64,000 bases of DNA from an uncultured Marinobacter sp. (lineage in GTDB: Bacteria > Pseudomonadota > Gammaproteobacteria > Pseudomonadales > Oleiphilaceae), in contig NZ_CAMYMK010000009.1 of assembly GCF_947259545.1 (NCBI RefSeq), positions 124,001 through 188,000 on the forward strand. Direction: 5' to 3'. Every line of letters starts with the position of its first letter. Positions within the stretch are counted from its first letter, which is position 1. Below the pieces are notes generated by a model. The model had not been told where the DNA came from. It ran no database searches and saw only the letters and a program-made list of their open reading frames with translations. A program made the translations under genes and the position numbers. This document shows, in pieces, positions 27,623 to 38,670 of this stretch.

Positions 27623-28261
27623 ATGGCAGTGTCTGGTAAAGGCTCACCGCAGGATGTGCGGGCATCCGTGTCCGACGCCGGTAAGTTTATTCATCATCAC
27701 ACGGAGTTTCCTACAACCTGGCTCAGTCAGGTTGTAGACGGTGCAATTTCTGCAATTGGCAAGAGTGCTTCCTGGCTCTGGGTGGTGGTCACCGGCGTGA
27801 TCATCTATGCAGTGGTGGGCCGCTATGCCTTCGGCCTTGGTTCGGTGACGCTGGAAGAAGTCCAGTGGCATCTGGCAGGTGCTGGCTGGCTACTGGGGCT
27901 GGGCTACACACTGGTGACGGATGATCATGTGAGGGTGGACGTGATCCATGAACGCCTTTCCCTCAAAGGTCAGGCCTGGATTGAGCTCTTTGGCGTGGTA
28001 TTCCTGCTGTTACCGTTTCTTGTGCTGGCAGTTTACGAAATGGTTCCCTACGCCTTCAGTTCCTGGCAACAGGGCGAGACCAGCCAGGCACCCGCCGGGC
28101 TTCCACACCGCTGGATTCTCAAGGGCATTCTGGCATTGTCTTTTGTTGTGCTGATTCTGGCTGCCCTGTCCCGCCTGCTGAAAGTAACGGCTCTGCTGTT
28201 CGGCTTTCCGAAGCCAATCCGGATCGAGTCCGGAAATAACAAGAAAGAGGATGCGTCCTGA
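27623..28261 (+). CDS. TRAP transporter small permease (DctQ family)
   Basis: 212 aa, four predicted membrane helices (about 45-70, 80-105, 125-150, 165-190) with the DctQ features of a conserved EEVQWHLAGAGWLLG segment and DDHVRVDVIHERL. It has a longer N-terminal tail (about 40 residues) than the shortest DctQ proteins. Works with DctM as the membrane part of the transporter. Overlaps the dctM start by 1 bp (TGATG). Confidence 0.88.
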   Translation: MAVSGKGSPQDVRASVSDAGKFIHHHTEFPTTWLSQVVDGAISAIGKSASWLWVVVTGVIIYAVVGRYAFGLGSVTLEEVQWHLAGAGWLLGLGYTLVTDDHVRVDVIHERLSLKGQAWIELFGVVFLLLPFLVLAVYEMVPYAFSSWQQGETSQAPAGLPHRWILKGILALSFVVLILAALSRLLKVTALLFGFPKPIRIESGNNKKEDAS

Positions 28262-29625
28262 TGGAGCTTGAAACCCTATTTGTAATCGGCATGTTCCTGA
28301 CGTTCGGGGCATTGCTGATGACCGGTTTTCCGGTTGCCTGGGTGTTGGGTGGCACCGCGGTTATCTGGACGGTGATTGGCGTGGTGGCCGTTGATAACTT
28401 CGGCGCCAATTTGTGGTTCGACTATTCCTCCTCCATGGGGCTGGTGCCTGAGCGTGTGTGGAAAGTTGTAAGTAGTGAGACCCTTGTGGCCCTGCCCATG
28501 TTTATCTTCATGGGCATCATGCTTGATCAGTCCGGCGTCGCCGAGCGGCTGATGAACAGCATGGTGAAACTGTTTGGCGCGGTTCGCGGTGGCTATGCGG
28601 TCACAGTGATTGTCATCGGCGTACTGTTGGCAGCCACCACCGGTATCATCGGTGCGTCCGTGGTGCTTCTGGGCATGCTCTCCCTGCCGGTGATGATGGA
28701 AAACAAGTACGACAAGGGGTTTGCCGTTGGCACTGCCTGTGCCACCGGCACCCTGGGGATTCTGATTCCCCCGTCCATCATGCTGGTGCTGATGGCAGAC
28801 CGGCTGGCGGTACCTGAGGCCTCGGTGGGCGACCTCTTTATGGGCGCGTTCTTCCCCGGTTTAATGCTGGGTGCCATGTACGTGGCCTATGCCATTATTC
28901 GCCCCATGCTGCAGCCGCATATTGCGCCGGTGCCGGCAGGTACGGAGAAAGTGTCCTGGAGCATTGTATGGGAAGTGGCGAAGGCCGTGGTGCCCACGGC
29001 GGCGCTGATCCTGGGTGTGCTTGGTTCCATCTTTGCCGGTATTGCCACGCCCACGGAGGCTTCCGGCGTCGGTGCCCTGGGCGCACTGTTACTGGCGCTG
29101 ATGGCTAGACGCCTTAACCTGAAAGTGCTCAACTCATCGCTGCAACAGACCACTCGCACGTCCGCTTTCATCTTTGCGATTTTCCTGGGCGCGACGGCGT
29201 TCTCTGTAGTACTACGGGGCCTCGGTGGCGACCGGGTAATCGAAGACGCGCTGCTGGGGCTGCCATTTGGACCCTATGGTGTGGTGCTGACCATTCTGTT
29301 CGCTGTGTTCCTGCTCGGCTTCTTCCTGGACTGGGTTGAGATTACCCTCATCATCCTGCCGCTGGTGGCACCGGTGGTTCAAACGCTGGGTTTTGACCTG
29401 GTGTGGTTCACCATCCTCTTTGCCATGTGCCTGCAGACGTCGTTCCTGACGCCACCGGTAGGCTTTGCCCTGTTCTATATCAAAGGTGTCGCGCCGCCGG
29501 AAATCAGCGTGATGGATATCTACAAGGGTGTTATACCCTTCATCATCATTCAGCTGGTGGGGCTGGCCATCGTATTCCTGGTGCCCGAGATCGCTACCTG
29601 GCTGCCTGCTGCGGCTTATGACTAA
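28261..29625 (+). CDS. TRAP transporter large permease (DctM family)
   Basis: 454 aa, about 12 membrane helices; typical DctM segments are LPMFIFMGIML, ATTGIIGASVVLLGML, GTLGILIPPSIMLVL and LTPPVGFALFYIKGVAP. It is the sodium-coupled channel part of the tripartite transporter. The coding starts inside the dctQ stop codon. Twelve bases after its stop codon the 3-hydroxybutyrate dehydrogenase gene begins, which ties the transporter to 3HB. Confidence 0.92.
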   Translation: MELETLFVIGMFLTFGALLMTGFPVAWVLGGTAVIWTVIGVVAVDNFGANLWFDYSSSMGLVPERVWKVVSSETLVALPMFIFMGIMLDQSGVAERLMNSMVKLFGAVRGGYAVTVIVIGVLLAATTGIIGASVVLLGMLSLPVMMENKYDKGFAVGTACATGTLGILIPPSIMLVLMADRLAVPEASVGDLFMGAFFPGLMLGAMYVAYAIIRPMLQPHIAPVPAGTEKVSWSIVWEVAKAVVPTAALILGVLGSIFAGIATPTEASGVGALGALLLALMARRLNLKVLNSSLQQTTRTSAFIFAIFLGATAFSVVLRGLGGDRVIEDALLGLPFGPYGVVLTILFAVFLLGFFLDWVEITLIILPLVAPVVQTLGFDLVWFTILFAMCLQTSFLTPPVGFALFYIKGVAPPEISVMDIYKGVIPFIIIQLVGLAIVFLVPEIATWLPAAAYD

Positions 29626-29637
29626 GGAGATAATAAA

Positions 29638-30417
29638 ATGCGTCTAGAAAACCGGATTGCTCTGGTGACCGGTGCCGGTCGTGGCATCGGCAGGGCCATT
29701 GCCGAACACTATGGGCGTGAGGGGGCAAAGGTGGCGGTTGCCGACCTGACCCTGGAAAGTGCCCGCGACACCGTTCAGGCAATAGAGGCCAGCGGCGGCA
29801 CGGCCATGGCCATTGCGATGGACGTCACCAATGAGCAGGCTGTTGATGATGGTGTGGCCGCCATTGTCGAGCAATGGGGCGGGCTGGACATTGCGCTGGC
29901 CAACGCCGGTGTCCAGCACATCGACCCGGTGCACAAGTTGGCGTTTGCGGACTGGAGCAAAGTCATGAGCGTGCACCTTGACGGCGCGTTCCTGGTCACT
30001 CGTGCAGCTCTGCAGCACATGTATGCCTCCGGTGGCGGTACCATGTTGTACATGGGCTCCGTACATTCTCTGGAGGCGTCTCCCCTGAAGGCCCCCTACG
30101 TTGCCGCCAAACACGGTATGCTCGGCCTGTGCCGTGCAGTTGCCAAGGAAGGAGCCGAGCATGGCGTGCGCAGTAACATTATCTGCCCGGGCTTTGTACG
30201 GACCCCCCTGGTGGACAAACAGATCCCGGAACAGGCAAAGGAACTGGGGATTTCCGAGGAAGACGTCATCAGCAAGGTCATGCTGAAAAATACCGTGGAT
30301 GGCAAGTTCACGACCCTTGACGATGTATCCGAACTGGCCGTTCACCTGGCTGCCTTCCCGTCAGCAGCCCTGACTGGCCAATCCATTGTCGTCAGCCACG
30401 GCTGGCACATGCAGTAA
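29638..30417 (+). CDS. bdhA: D-3-hydroxybutyrate dehydrogenase (SDR family)
   Basis: 259 aa, NAD-dependent short-chain dehydrogenase oxidising 3-hydroxybutyrate to acetoacetate. Cofactor motif TGAGRGIG (11-18), NAG (89-91), catalytic S141 (GSVHS), Y154 and K158 (YVAAK), and the BDH-specific C-terminal stretch with [18 protein letters not shown] and GISEEDV. AAGGAG ribosome site. It is followed 16 bp later by the acetoacetyl-CoA synthetase gene, the next enzyme of the pathway. Confidence 0.93.
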   Translation: MRLENRIALVTGAGRGIGRAIAEHYGREGAKVAVADLTLESARDTVQAIEASGGTAMAIAMDVTNEQAVDDGVAAIVEQWGGLDIALANAGVQHIDPVHKLAFADWSKVMSVHLDGAFLVTRAALQHMYASGGGTMLYMGSVHSLEASPLKAPYVAAKHGMLGLCRAVAKEGAEHGVRSNIICPGFVRTPLVDKQIPEQAKELGISEEDVISKVMLKNTVDGKFTTLDDVSELAVHLAAFPSAALTGQSIVVSHGWHMQ

Positions 30418-30433
30418 TGAGCAGGAGAGACGG

Positions 30434-32425
<1,992 letters not shown>

Positions 32426-32468
32426 TCCGACCTACGGTTCAGGGGCAGAAACGCCAGAGGCATATCAA

Positions 32469-32548
32469 GGATTATGGTCGGGGACAGTCCCCAAAACAGT
32501 CAGGGAAGCCACGCTTTCCGTTTTGGGGACTGTCCCCGACCATAATCC
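32469..32548 (+). repeat. 29-bp perfect palindromic repeat with GGGGACTGTCCCC core
   Basis: Arms 32469-32497 and 32520-32548 are perfectly complementary, outer end GGATTATGGTCGGGGACAG, with a 22-nt centre AGTCAGGGAAGCCACG followed by CTTTCC. The arm has its own small palindrome GGGGACAGTCCCC. GGGGACTGTCCCC-type sequences are seen in other gammaproteobacteria in REP-like elements mobilised by Y1 (REP-associated) transposases; that link is from general knowledge, and no transposase is present here. It may also end transcription of the 3HB operon. Confidence 0.8.
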
Positions 32549-32624
32549 GCGCCCCAAAGCCTAAGAAAGCCACGCTTTCCGTTTTGGGAGCTCCACCCGG
32601 ACACCATCCGAGCCCCCAAAACCC
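32549..32624 (+). repeat. second, degenerate copy of the palindromic repeat
   Basis: Repeats the centre of the preceding element, GAAAGCCACGCTTTCC followed by GTTTTGGG (32565-32588), with short arms CCCAAA/TTTTGGG. A further imperfect pairing joins TTTTGGGAGCTC (from 32582) with GAGCCCCCAAAA (32610-32621). So the gap 32426-32859 contains two or three tandem hairpins that share a centre while the arms differ; the rest is the icd promoter region and holds no gene. Confidence 0.55.
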
Positions 32625-32683
32625 CAAACCCGATGTCCGAAAGTTTCGTAAATTCCCGCGTTTTCACTACCCTGTAACAGGTT

Positions 32684-32712
32684 TTAGTGCATTTTTAGTC
32701 CGTTCTTATACT
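32684..32712 (+). promoter_or_regulatory. possible icd promoter
   Basis: TTAGTG (32684-32689), a 17-bp spacer and TATACT (32707-32712) in a markedly AT-rich stretch, about 150 bp before the start codon. The -10 box is strong and the -35 box weak. Confidence 0.4.
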
Positions 32713-32859
32713 AAGATCTTAACCAGAAAGCCTGAAAAAATGGTATTCTAGTAGTCCTATCAAAAGTTCCCGTATCAGTCATTGCCCAGGTCGGGCGTTC
32801 ACAAGACACCTGACCCCGCCATGACCGTCCTGAACTCACACTCTAGCCTGAGGACGAAA

Positions 32860-35103
32860 ATGACAACATCCAAGACCAAGATTGTCTACACCCTGACCGA
32901 CGAGGCTCCAGCCCTCGCCACACGTTCACTTCTTCCCATCCTTGAAACCTACGCCAAGCCGGCCGGCATCGAATTCGGAACCAGCGACATCTCCCTGGCG
33001 GCGCGTATTCTGGCAGGATTCCCGGATTACCTGGAAGAAGACCAGCGGGTTCCCGATGCCCTGGCGGAGCTGGGTGAGTACACCAAAGATCCGGATGCGA
33101 ACATCATCAAGCTGCCCAACATTTCTGCCTCCATCCCGCAGTTGCGTGCAGCCATCAAGGAACTGAACGAACAGGGGTACAAGGTTCCCGAGTACAAGGA
33201 ACACCCCGAGACCGACGAAGAGAAAGAAGCCCAGACCCGCTATGCCAAAGTACTCGGCAGTGCCGTTAACCCGGTGCTTCGGGAAGGTAACTCTGACCGT
33301 CGTGCACCGCCCGCCGTCAAGGCCTTTGCCCGTAAACACCCCCATTCCATGGGTGAGTGGAGCCCGGCTTCACGCACCCACGTTGCTCACATGCGCGGTG
33401 GTGATTTCTACTCCAATGAACAGTCCGTGACTCTGGACAAGGCCACCAACGCCCGCATCGTATTCGAGAACGGCAAGGGCGAACAGACCGTTCTGAAGGC
33501 CGACCTGCCGCTGCAGGAAGGCGAAGTGCTGGACGGTATGTTCATGAGCAAGAAGGCGCTGATCAAGTTCTTCGAGGATGCGATTGCAGACTGCGAAAAG
33601 ACCGGCGTCATGTTCTCCCTGCACGTGAAAGCCACCATGATGAAAATCTCCCACCCGATTGTCTTCGGTCACGCGGTGAAGGTTTTCTACAGGGATCTGT
33701 TCGACAAGTACGGTGAACTGTTCGACGAGATTGGCGTCAACCCGAACAACGGGCTCTCCTCGGTTATTGAGAAGATCAAGCAACTGCCGGAATCCAAGCA
33801 GGAACAGATTCAGGAAGATCTGCACGCGTGCTATGAGCACCGCCCGGAAATCGCCATGGTGGACTCGGTTAAAGGTATCACCAACCTGCACGTACCGAGT
33901 GATGTCATCGTGGATGCTTCTATGCCGGCCATGATCCGCAACTCCGGCAAGATGTGGGCCCGCGATAACAAACTCAAGGACACCAAGGCCGTCATGCCTG
34001 AGTCCACCTACGCCACGATTTATCAGGAAGTGATCAACTTCTGTAAGACCCACGGTGCATTTGATCCGACCACTATGGGTACCGTGCCGAATGTGGGCCT
34101 GATGGCGCAGAAAGCGGAAGAATACGGCTCCCACGACAAGACCTTCGAAATGAAGGATGACGGTGTAGTGCGAGTGGTTGCGGAAGACGGCACCGTGCTG
34201 ACCGAGCACAAGGTTGAGAAAGGCGATATCTGGCGTGCCTGTCAGACCAAGGACCTGCCGATCCGCGACTGGGTCAAGCTAGCGGTTAACCGCGCCCGGG
34301 CGACCGGAATGCCGGCGGTGTTCTGGCTGGACGACGAGCGTGCCCATGACGCTCAACTGATCGAGAAGGTCCGGACCTACCTGAAGGATCACGACACCGA
34401 GGGTCTGGATATCCGCATCATGTCCCCGGTTCGCGCCATCCGCTGGACCATGGAGCGCCTGATTCGAGGTCTGGATACCATTTCCGTCACCGGTAACGTG
34501 CTGCGGGATTACCTCACCGACCTGTTCCCGATCCTGGAGCTGGGCACCAGTGCCAAGATGCTGTCCATTGTTCCGCTGCTGAACGGCGGTGGCCTGTACG
34601 AAACCGGTGCCGGCGGTTCCGCGCCCAAACACGTGCAGCAGCTGCTGGAGGAAAACCATCTGCGCTGGGATTCACTGGGTGAGTTCCTGGCAATCGCGGT
34701 TTCCCTGGATGAACTGGGGGAAAAGCACGGCAACGATCGTGCGCGCCTGCTGGGTCAGACCCTGGACAAGGCCACCGAGCGCCTGTTGGAGAACAACCAG
34801 TCTCCCTCCCGCATCACCGGCGAGCTGGACAATCGTGGCTCCCACTTCCACCTGGCCCGTTACTGGGCGGAAGAGCTGTCCCGGCAGGATAGCGACAAGG
34901 AACTGAAAGAGTTCTTCGGTAAGCTGTCGAAGCAGCTGGAAGACAACAAGGACAAGATCCTTGAGGAAATGAGTGTGATCCAGGGTCATCCTGCGGACAT
35001 CGGTGGTTACTACCACCCGCCCGCGGATAAGGTCTGCGCGGTGATGCAGCCGAGCGAAACCCTGAACAGGATCCTGGCCGATGCCCGCGATTCTGTGAAG
35101 TGA
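32860..35103 (+). CDS. icd: NADP-dependent isocitrate dehydrogenase, monomeric type
   Basis: 747 aa, the length of the monomeric class II IDH (about 740 aa), unrelated in length to the 420-aa dimeric enzyme. Characteristic parts: [18 protein letters not shown] at the start, [25 protein letters not shown] (substrate-binding serine/arginine region), and [17 protein letters not shown] near the end. Cytosolic TCA-cycle enzyme making 2-oxoglutarate and NADPH. Start ATG 32860 has GAGGAC upstream; the frame opens further but without a better site. Own promoter and own terminator, so a single-gene unit. Confidence 0.95.
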   Translation: MTTSKTKIVYTLTDEAPALATRSLLPILETYAKPAGIEFGTSDISLAARILAGFPDYLEEDQRVPDALAELGEYTKDPDANIIKLPNISASIPQLRAAIKELNEQGYKVPEYKEHPETDEEKEAQTRYAKVLGSAVNPVLREGNSDRRAPPAVKAFARKHPHSMGEWSPASRTHVAHMRGGDFYSNEQSVTLDKATNARIVFENGKGEQTVLKADLPLQEGEVLDGMFMSKKALIKFFEDAIADCEKTGVMFSLHVKATMMKISHPIVFGHAVKVFYRDLFDKYGELFDEIGVNPNNGLSSVIEKIKQLPESKQEQIQEDLHACYEHRPEIAMVDSVKGITNLHVPSDVIVDASMPAMIRNSGKMWARDNKLKDTKAVMPESTYATIYQEVINFCKTHGAFDPTTMGTVPNVGLMAQKAEEYGSHDKTFEMKDDGVVRVVAEDGTVLTEHKVEKGDIWRACQTKDLPIRDWVKLAVNRARATGMPAVFWLDDERAHDAQLIEKVRTYLKDHDTEGLDIRIMSPVRAIRWTMERLIRGLDTISVTGNVLRDYLTDLFPILELGTSAKMLSIVPLLNGGGLYETGAGGSAPKHVQQLLEENHLRWDSLGEFLAIAVSLDELGEKHGNDRARLLGQTLDKATERLLENNQSPSRITGELDNRGSHFHLARYWAEELSRQDSDKELKEFFGKLSKQLEDNKDKILEEMSVIQGHPADIGGYYHPPADKVCAVMQPSETLNRILADARDSVK

Positions 35104-35152
35104 TTTAGCGGAGAGCTAACCGGGATTTCTGACCCGGCATGCTGTGAAAAAG

Positions 35153-35184
35153 CCGGACAGCCCGTAAGGGTTCTCCGGTTTTTT
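35153..35184 (+). terminator. intrinsic terminator of icd
   Basis: CCGGACAGCCC (35153-35163), GTAA loop, GGGTTCTCCGG (35168-35178) and six T. It lies 50 bp after the icd stop codon. The stem has a small internal mismatch. Confidence 0.8.
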
Positions 35185-35198
35185 CATGGTTCGGACGA

Positions 35199-35387
35199 CT
35201 AGTCGTCATCCACCGGCTCCTCGTACCCCTTGCCGGTTTCACCAGCGTGGCGGAGCTCGATCAGGGTCAACGGACCATTGGCGCCCGCCTCCCGCAGCAC
35301 ATCCAGTGTGGCTGCTGGTGCGGTGGCGTTGGCAACAGCTAAAAGCAGGGTGCCGCCGATCAGTAGCAGGTCCGTGGCGTTAGTCAC
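35199..35387 (-). CDS. small hypothetical protein
   Basis: 62 aa from a GTG at 35387 with AGGA about 8 nt upstream, inside the end of the preceding gene. One hydrophobic stretch (LLLIGGTLLLAVANATAPA, about 7-25) then a short polar tail ending in acidic residues (EEPVDDD). It follows the YbaK-type gene by 3 bp in the same direction, which supports translation. No family recognised. Confidence 0.45.
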   Translation of the reverse strand: MTNATDLLLIGGTLLLAVANATAPAATLDVLREAGANGPLTLIELRHAGETGKGYEEPVDDD

Positions 35388-35390
35388 CGT

Positions 35391-35861
35391 TCAGTCCTGA
35401 TGCAGCGGCGTGAATACACCCCCGGTGAGCTGCGCCAGATCGTGAGGTGCTAGCTCAATTTCCAGGCCCCGGCGACCGGCGCTGACGAAGATGGTGTCGA
35501 AACTCCGGGCTGAGTCGTCAATGAAGGTTTTCAGGCGTTTTTTCTGGCCCAGCGGGCTGACGCCGCCGAGGACGTACCCGGTGCTGCGCTGAACATCCTG
35601 TTTGTCGGCCATGACCGCTTTTTTCCCTCCAGCCGCTTTGGCAACCAGTTTCATGCTCAGCATGGACGTGACGGGTAAGACACCGACGGCCAGGTCTTTG
35701 CCATCAATGGCAACGACGAGGGTTTTGAATACTCTTACCGGGTCCACCCCCATCTTCTCTGCCGCCTCGGTACCGAATGATTCGCTGGCGGGATCATGCT
35801 GGTATTCGTGAATACGGTGACGCACTTTCGCTTTTCTTGCAGCGTTGATACCGGGTGTCAT
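35391..35861 (-). CDS. ybaK: Cys-tRNA(Pro) deacylase, YbaK family
   Basis: 156 aa from ATG 35861. YbaK/EbsC fold: the catalytic-site lysine in VFKTLV, the GGKKAVMADKQDVQRSTGY segment and GGVSPLGQKKRLKTFID. The enzyme frees tRNA(Pro) mischarged with cysteine. Its start codon overlaps the stop codon of the LOV-GGDEF-EAL gene by 4 bp, so it is co-translated with an unrelated signalling protein. The open frame continues upstream but that part is the end of the other gene in another frame. Confidence 0.9.
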   Translation of the reverse strand: MTPGINAARKAKVRHRIHEYQHDPASESFGTEAAEKMGVDPVRVFKTLVVAIDGKDLAVGVLPVTSMLSMKLVAKAAGGKKAVMADKQDVQRSTGYVLGGVSPLGQKKRLKTFIDDSARSFDTIFVSAGRRGLEIELAPHDLAQLTGGVFTPLHQD

Positions 35862-38458
35862 AATTTGAGTCGGGCTCCGCTGTTCCGTGAACGGGTGAAA
35901 TCCTGCAAATCTTCCCATGGCAGTGGTCGCGAGTACCAGAACCCCTGATAACTGGTGCAGCCAAACGATTTGAGCATGTCGAACTGTTCCTCGGTTTCCA
36001 CGCCCTCGGCGACAACATCCATACCAAGTTCATGGGCCATGGACAGAGTGCCCCGGGTAATCGCGGCATCCCGTTGACTGGACGTTATGCCGTTGGTGAA
36101 GGTGCGATCGATCTTGATCTTGTCGACCGACATATCCCGCATGTAGCTCAGGCTGGAGAAGCCTGTGCCGAAGTCATCTATCGCCACCAGTACACCAAGG
36201 TTCTGTAGTTCCCGGAGTTGTTTGATCGTTTCCCGGGGGTCATCCAGAAAAACGTTTTCGGTGATCTCGACACACAGTTGTCCTGCCTGAACCTGATGCC
36301 TGTCGAGAAGATGAGTTAATCGTTCAACCAAACGATGACGATGGAACTGCAACGGTGACAGGTTAATGGATATAGTGGGCACGCCCATTTCGGCCAGTCT
36401 CGCCACCATGGTCGCGGCTTCCTCCATAACCCATTCGCTGATAGGGATAATCTGCCCCGTGCGTTCCGCCAGCGGGATGAATTCAGCGGGTGAAATATAG
36501 CCACGGGTGGGATGTTTCCAGCGGATCAACGCTTCCACACCGGTTATGTTGAGATCGTTGCCGAATATCGGCTGATAGAACAGCTGAAACTGGTGGTGGG
36601 TCAGCGCCTGCTGAAGCTGCTGCCGTAGCGACACTTCGTGCTGGGCATGCTTGTTCAGGCTGTCGTTGAACCATTGCCAGGTATTACCGCCCAGTTTCTT
36701 GGCCTGGTACATGGCCATGTCCGCCCGCTGGATGAGTAACATGGCATTTCGCAGGGGCTCTTTGCTGGCCGCAATGCCGATGGCCGCGGACAGGGTCACT
36801 TCCACGCTGTCATGGTGGAAGGGTCGCACGAACTGGGCAAGGATACGCTCTGCGACCTGATCGACGTCCACACCATCGTCCGGCGCCGGTACCAGGGCGA
36901 CAAATTCATCACCGCCGAAGCGAACCAGCGTCGCCCCTGTTGGCGTCGCATCCGTCAGGCGGCCGGCGGTTTGTTTCAGGATCTGGTCACCAAAATGATG
37001 GCCCAGGCTGTCATTGACCGGCTTGAATCCGTCCAGGTCGATAAACATGACATATAGGGATTGCCCCTTGCTGAAGGTCTGTCGGCAGATATCGGCAAGG
37101 TGGGCCTCGAGATAGACCCGGTTGGGTAGGCTCGTCAGGGCGTCATGGCTTGCCTGGAAGGCCAGGGTTTCTTCGTGTTGTACCCGGTCACTGATATCGT
37201 TTTGTACCCCGATAAAGTGGGTGACCTCCTGCCGGTTATCACGCACCGGAGCGATGTACAGATCGTTCCAGAATGTCGTGCCGTCCTTGCGGTAGTTGAG
37301 TATGGAGGTGTGTACTTCGCGGAACTCGGACAAGCTTTGCCGAATATGGCGTATTGCTGATTCTGCGGTTGCGGGTCCCTGAAGGATGTTACAGCTACGC
37401 CCCACGATCTCATTCCGTGCGTAGCCGGTTATGTGCTCGAAGGCCGGGTTCACGTAGATCAGGGGAAAACCCTGCTGCCTGGCATCGGCGATGGTGACAC
37501 CGTTGGCCGAGGCTTCGACTCCACGCTCCAGCAATCTCAGGCGGGCTTCCGTCTGTCTCTGCTCCGTTCGGTCCTTGGCAACGCCGTGAATACCGGTGAC
37601 CTTGCCGTCGATGACAATGGGCATGTTGGTGATATCCATATCGAGCACATCTCCGGAACGCCGGAATACCTTGATCTCATAGCGCTGGGGAATCCCGGAT
37701 CTGGCGCCTTCAAAATGCTCGCGAGTACGCTCGATGTCCTCGGGAGGAACCAGCGCCTCGTAATGCTGGCCGAGAATCTCCGCCTCGGTATAGTCAATCA
37801 GATCGCTTCCAGCCTGATTGAACTGAATGAACCTGCCTTCAAGATCCAGGGTGAATACGGCATCCGGGTTGTGAGTGAAGAGGGAGCGAAAGTGCTGTTC
37901 GTTGTGTTCTCCCAATAGACGTTGCCTGTGATACTCCAGTACCAGGCTGACCATCTGTCGGCTACGTTCGATTAGCTGGAAATGTTGTTGGTTGGGGGTA
38001 CGACGGCGGCGGAAGTAGATAGCGAAGGTGCCCAACAGTTCTTCTTCGGCTCCCATAATGGGGAAGGACCAGCAAGCCACCAACTTGTTTCGGTCAAACA
38101 GATCCGCATACAGGTCGAAGCGTTCGTCCTGTGTCATGTCAGCAACAATGACCGGCTGCCGTTGGTAGGCAGTAGTGCCGCAGGCGCTGGAGCCATCTTC
38201 AATGGGTAATCTCTGGAGCGCCGTCTTCAACTCGTCGGAAAAACCGGGAGCGGCACCAACCGACAATGTGGTTTTGTGCTCGTCAGCCAGCATCACGGAA
38301 CACAGCGCACCGGAGATCTGCTGTTCAATCAGGGAACAGATTTCATTGAGCTTGTTTTCCAGCGGCGCCACGCTCGTTATGGCCTCAATGATGGAATATT
38401 GGGCCTCGATTAGCCGCTTGAGTTGTGCCTGCTCCTTACGGTTACGCCACCACAACAT
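35858..38458 (-). CDS. GAF-PAS-LOV-GGDEF-EAL c-di-GMP signalling protein
   Basis: 866 aa from ATG 38458 (a TTG at 38488 would add 10 aa). Order: N-terminal GAF-like domain (about 25-170), a PAS domain (about 185-305), a second PAS with the features of a LOV photosensor (about 310-415), GGDEF (about 430-590, intact RFGGDEF) and EAL (about 610-855, intact GVEALIRW and the DDFGTG loop). In the LOV domain the flavin-bonding cysteine is kept (C356 in GRSCNILQG), as are NYRKDGTTFWN and the glutamine in GVQNDIS. Both enzymatic motifs look competent. Cytoplasmic; it overlaps ybaK by 4 bp at its 3' end. Confidence 0.93.
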   Translation of the reverse strand: MLWWRNRKEQAQLKRLIEAQYSIIEAITSVAPLENKLNEICSLIEQQISGALCSVMLADEHKTTLSVGAAPGFSDELKTALQRLPIEDGSSACGTTAYQRQPVIVADMTQDERFDLYADLFDRNKLVACWSFPIMGAEEELLGTFAIYFRRRRTPNQQHFQLIERSRQMVSLVLEYHRQRLLGEHNEQHFRSLFTHNPDAVFTLDLEGRFIQFNQAGSDLIDYTEAEILGQHYEALVPPEDIERTREHFEGARSGIPQRYEIKVFRRSGDVLDMDITNMPIVIDGKVTGIHGVAKDRTEQRQTEARLRLLERGVEASANGVTIADARQQGFPLIYVNPAFEHITGYARNEIVGRSCNILQGPATAESAIRHIRQSLSEFREVHTSILNYRKDGTTFWNDLYIAPVRDNRQEVTHFIGVQNDISDRVQHEETLAFQASHDALTSLPNRVYLEAHLADICRQTFSKGQSLYVMFIDLDGFKPVNDSLGHHFGDQILKQTAGRLTDATPTGATLVRFGGDEFVALVPAPDDGVDVDQVAERILAQFVRPFHHDSVEVTLSAAIGIAASKEPLRNAMLLIQRADMAMYQAKKLGGNTWQWFNDSLNKHAQHEVSLRQQLQQALTHHQFQLFYQPIFGNDLNITGVEALIRWKHPTRGYISPAEFIPLAERTGQIIPISEWVMEEAATMVARLAEMGVPTISINLSPLQFHRHRLVERLTHLLDRHQVQAGQLCVEITENVFLDDPRETIKQLRELQNLGVLVAIDDFGTGFSSLSYMRDMSVDKIKIDRTFTNGITSSQRDAAITRGTLSMAHELGMDVVAEGVETEEQFDMLKSFGCTSYQGFWYSRPLPWEDLQDFTRSRNSGARLKL

Positions 38459-38670
38459 CGCGATCGTCTCAGATTTTGTTGTTATCAACTTTAGGTGAGT
38501 TTGTCAGGGATTGCACAAACCCGTGCCAGGGATAACCTGTCGTTCAGTTTACCGGTTTCCGGCCGGCTCTCGACTAACTGGCCGAAAATGACTACTTTCA
38601 GAAGGTATCAGGCTTCCAGGTGGGCATCAAGGATAGGCCCACAGTTACGCAATTATCAGGACAGCTGCTC

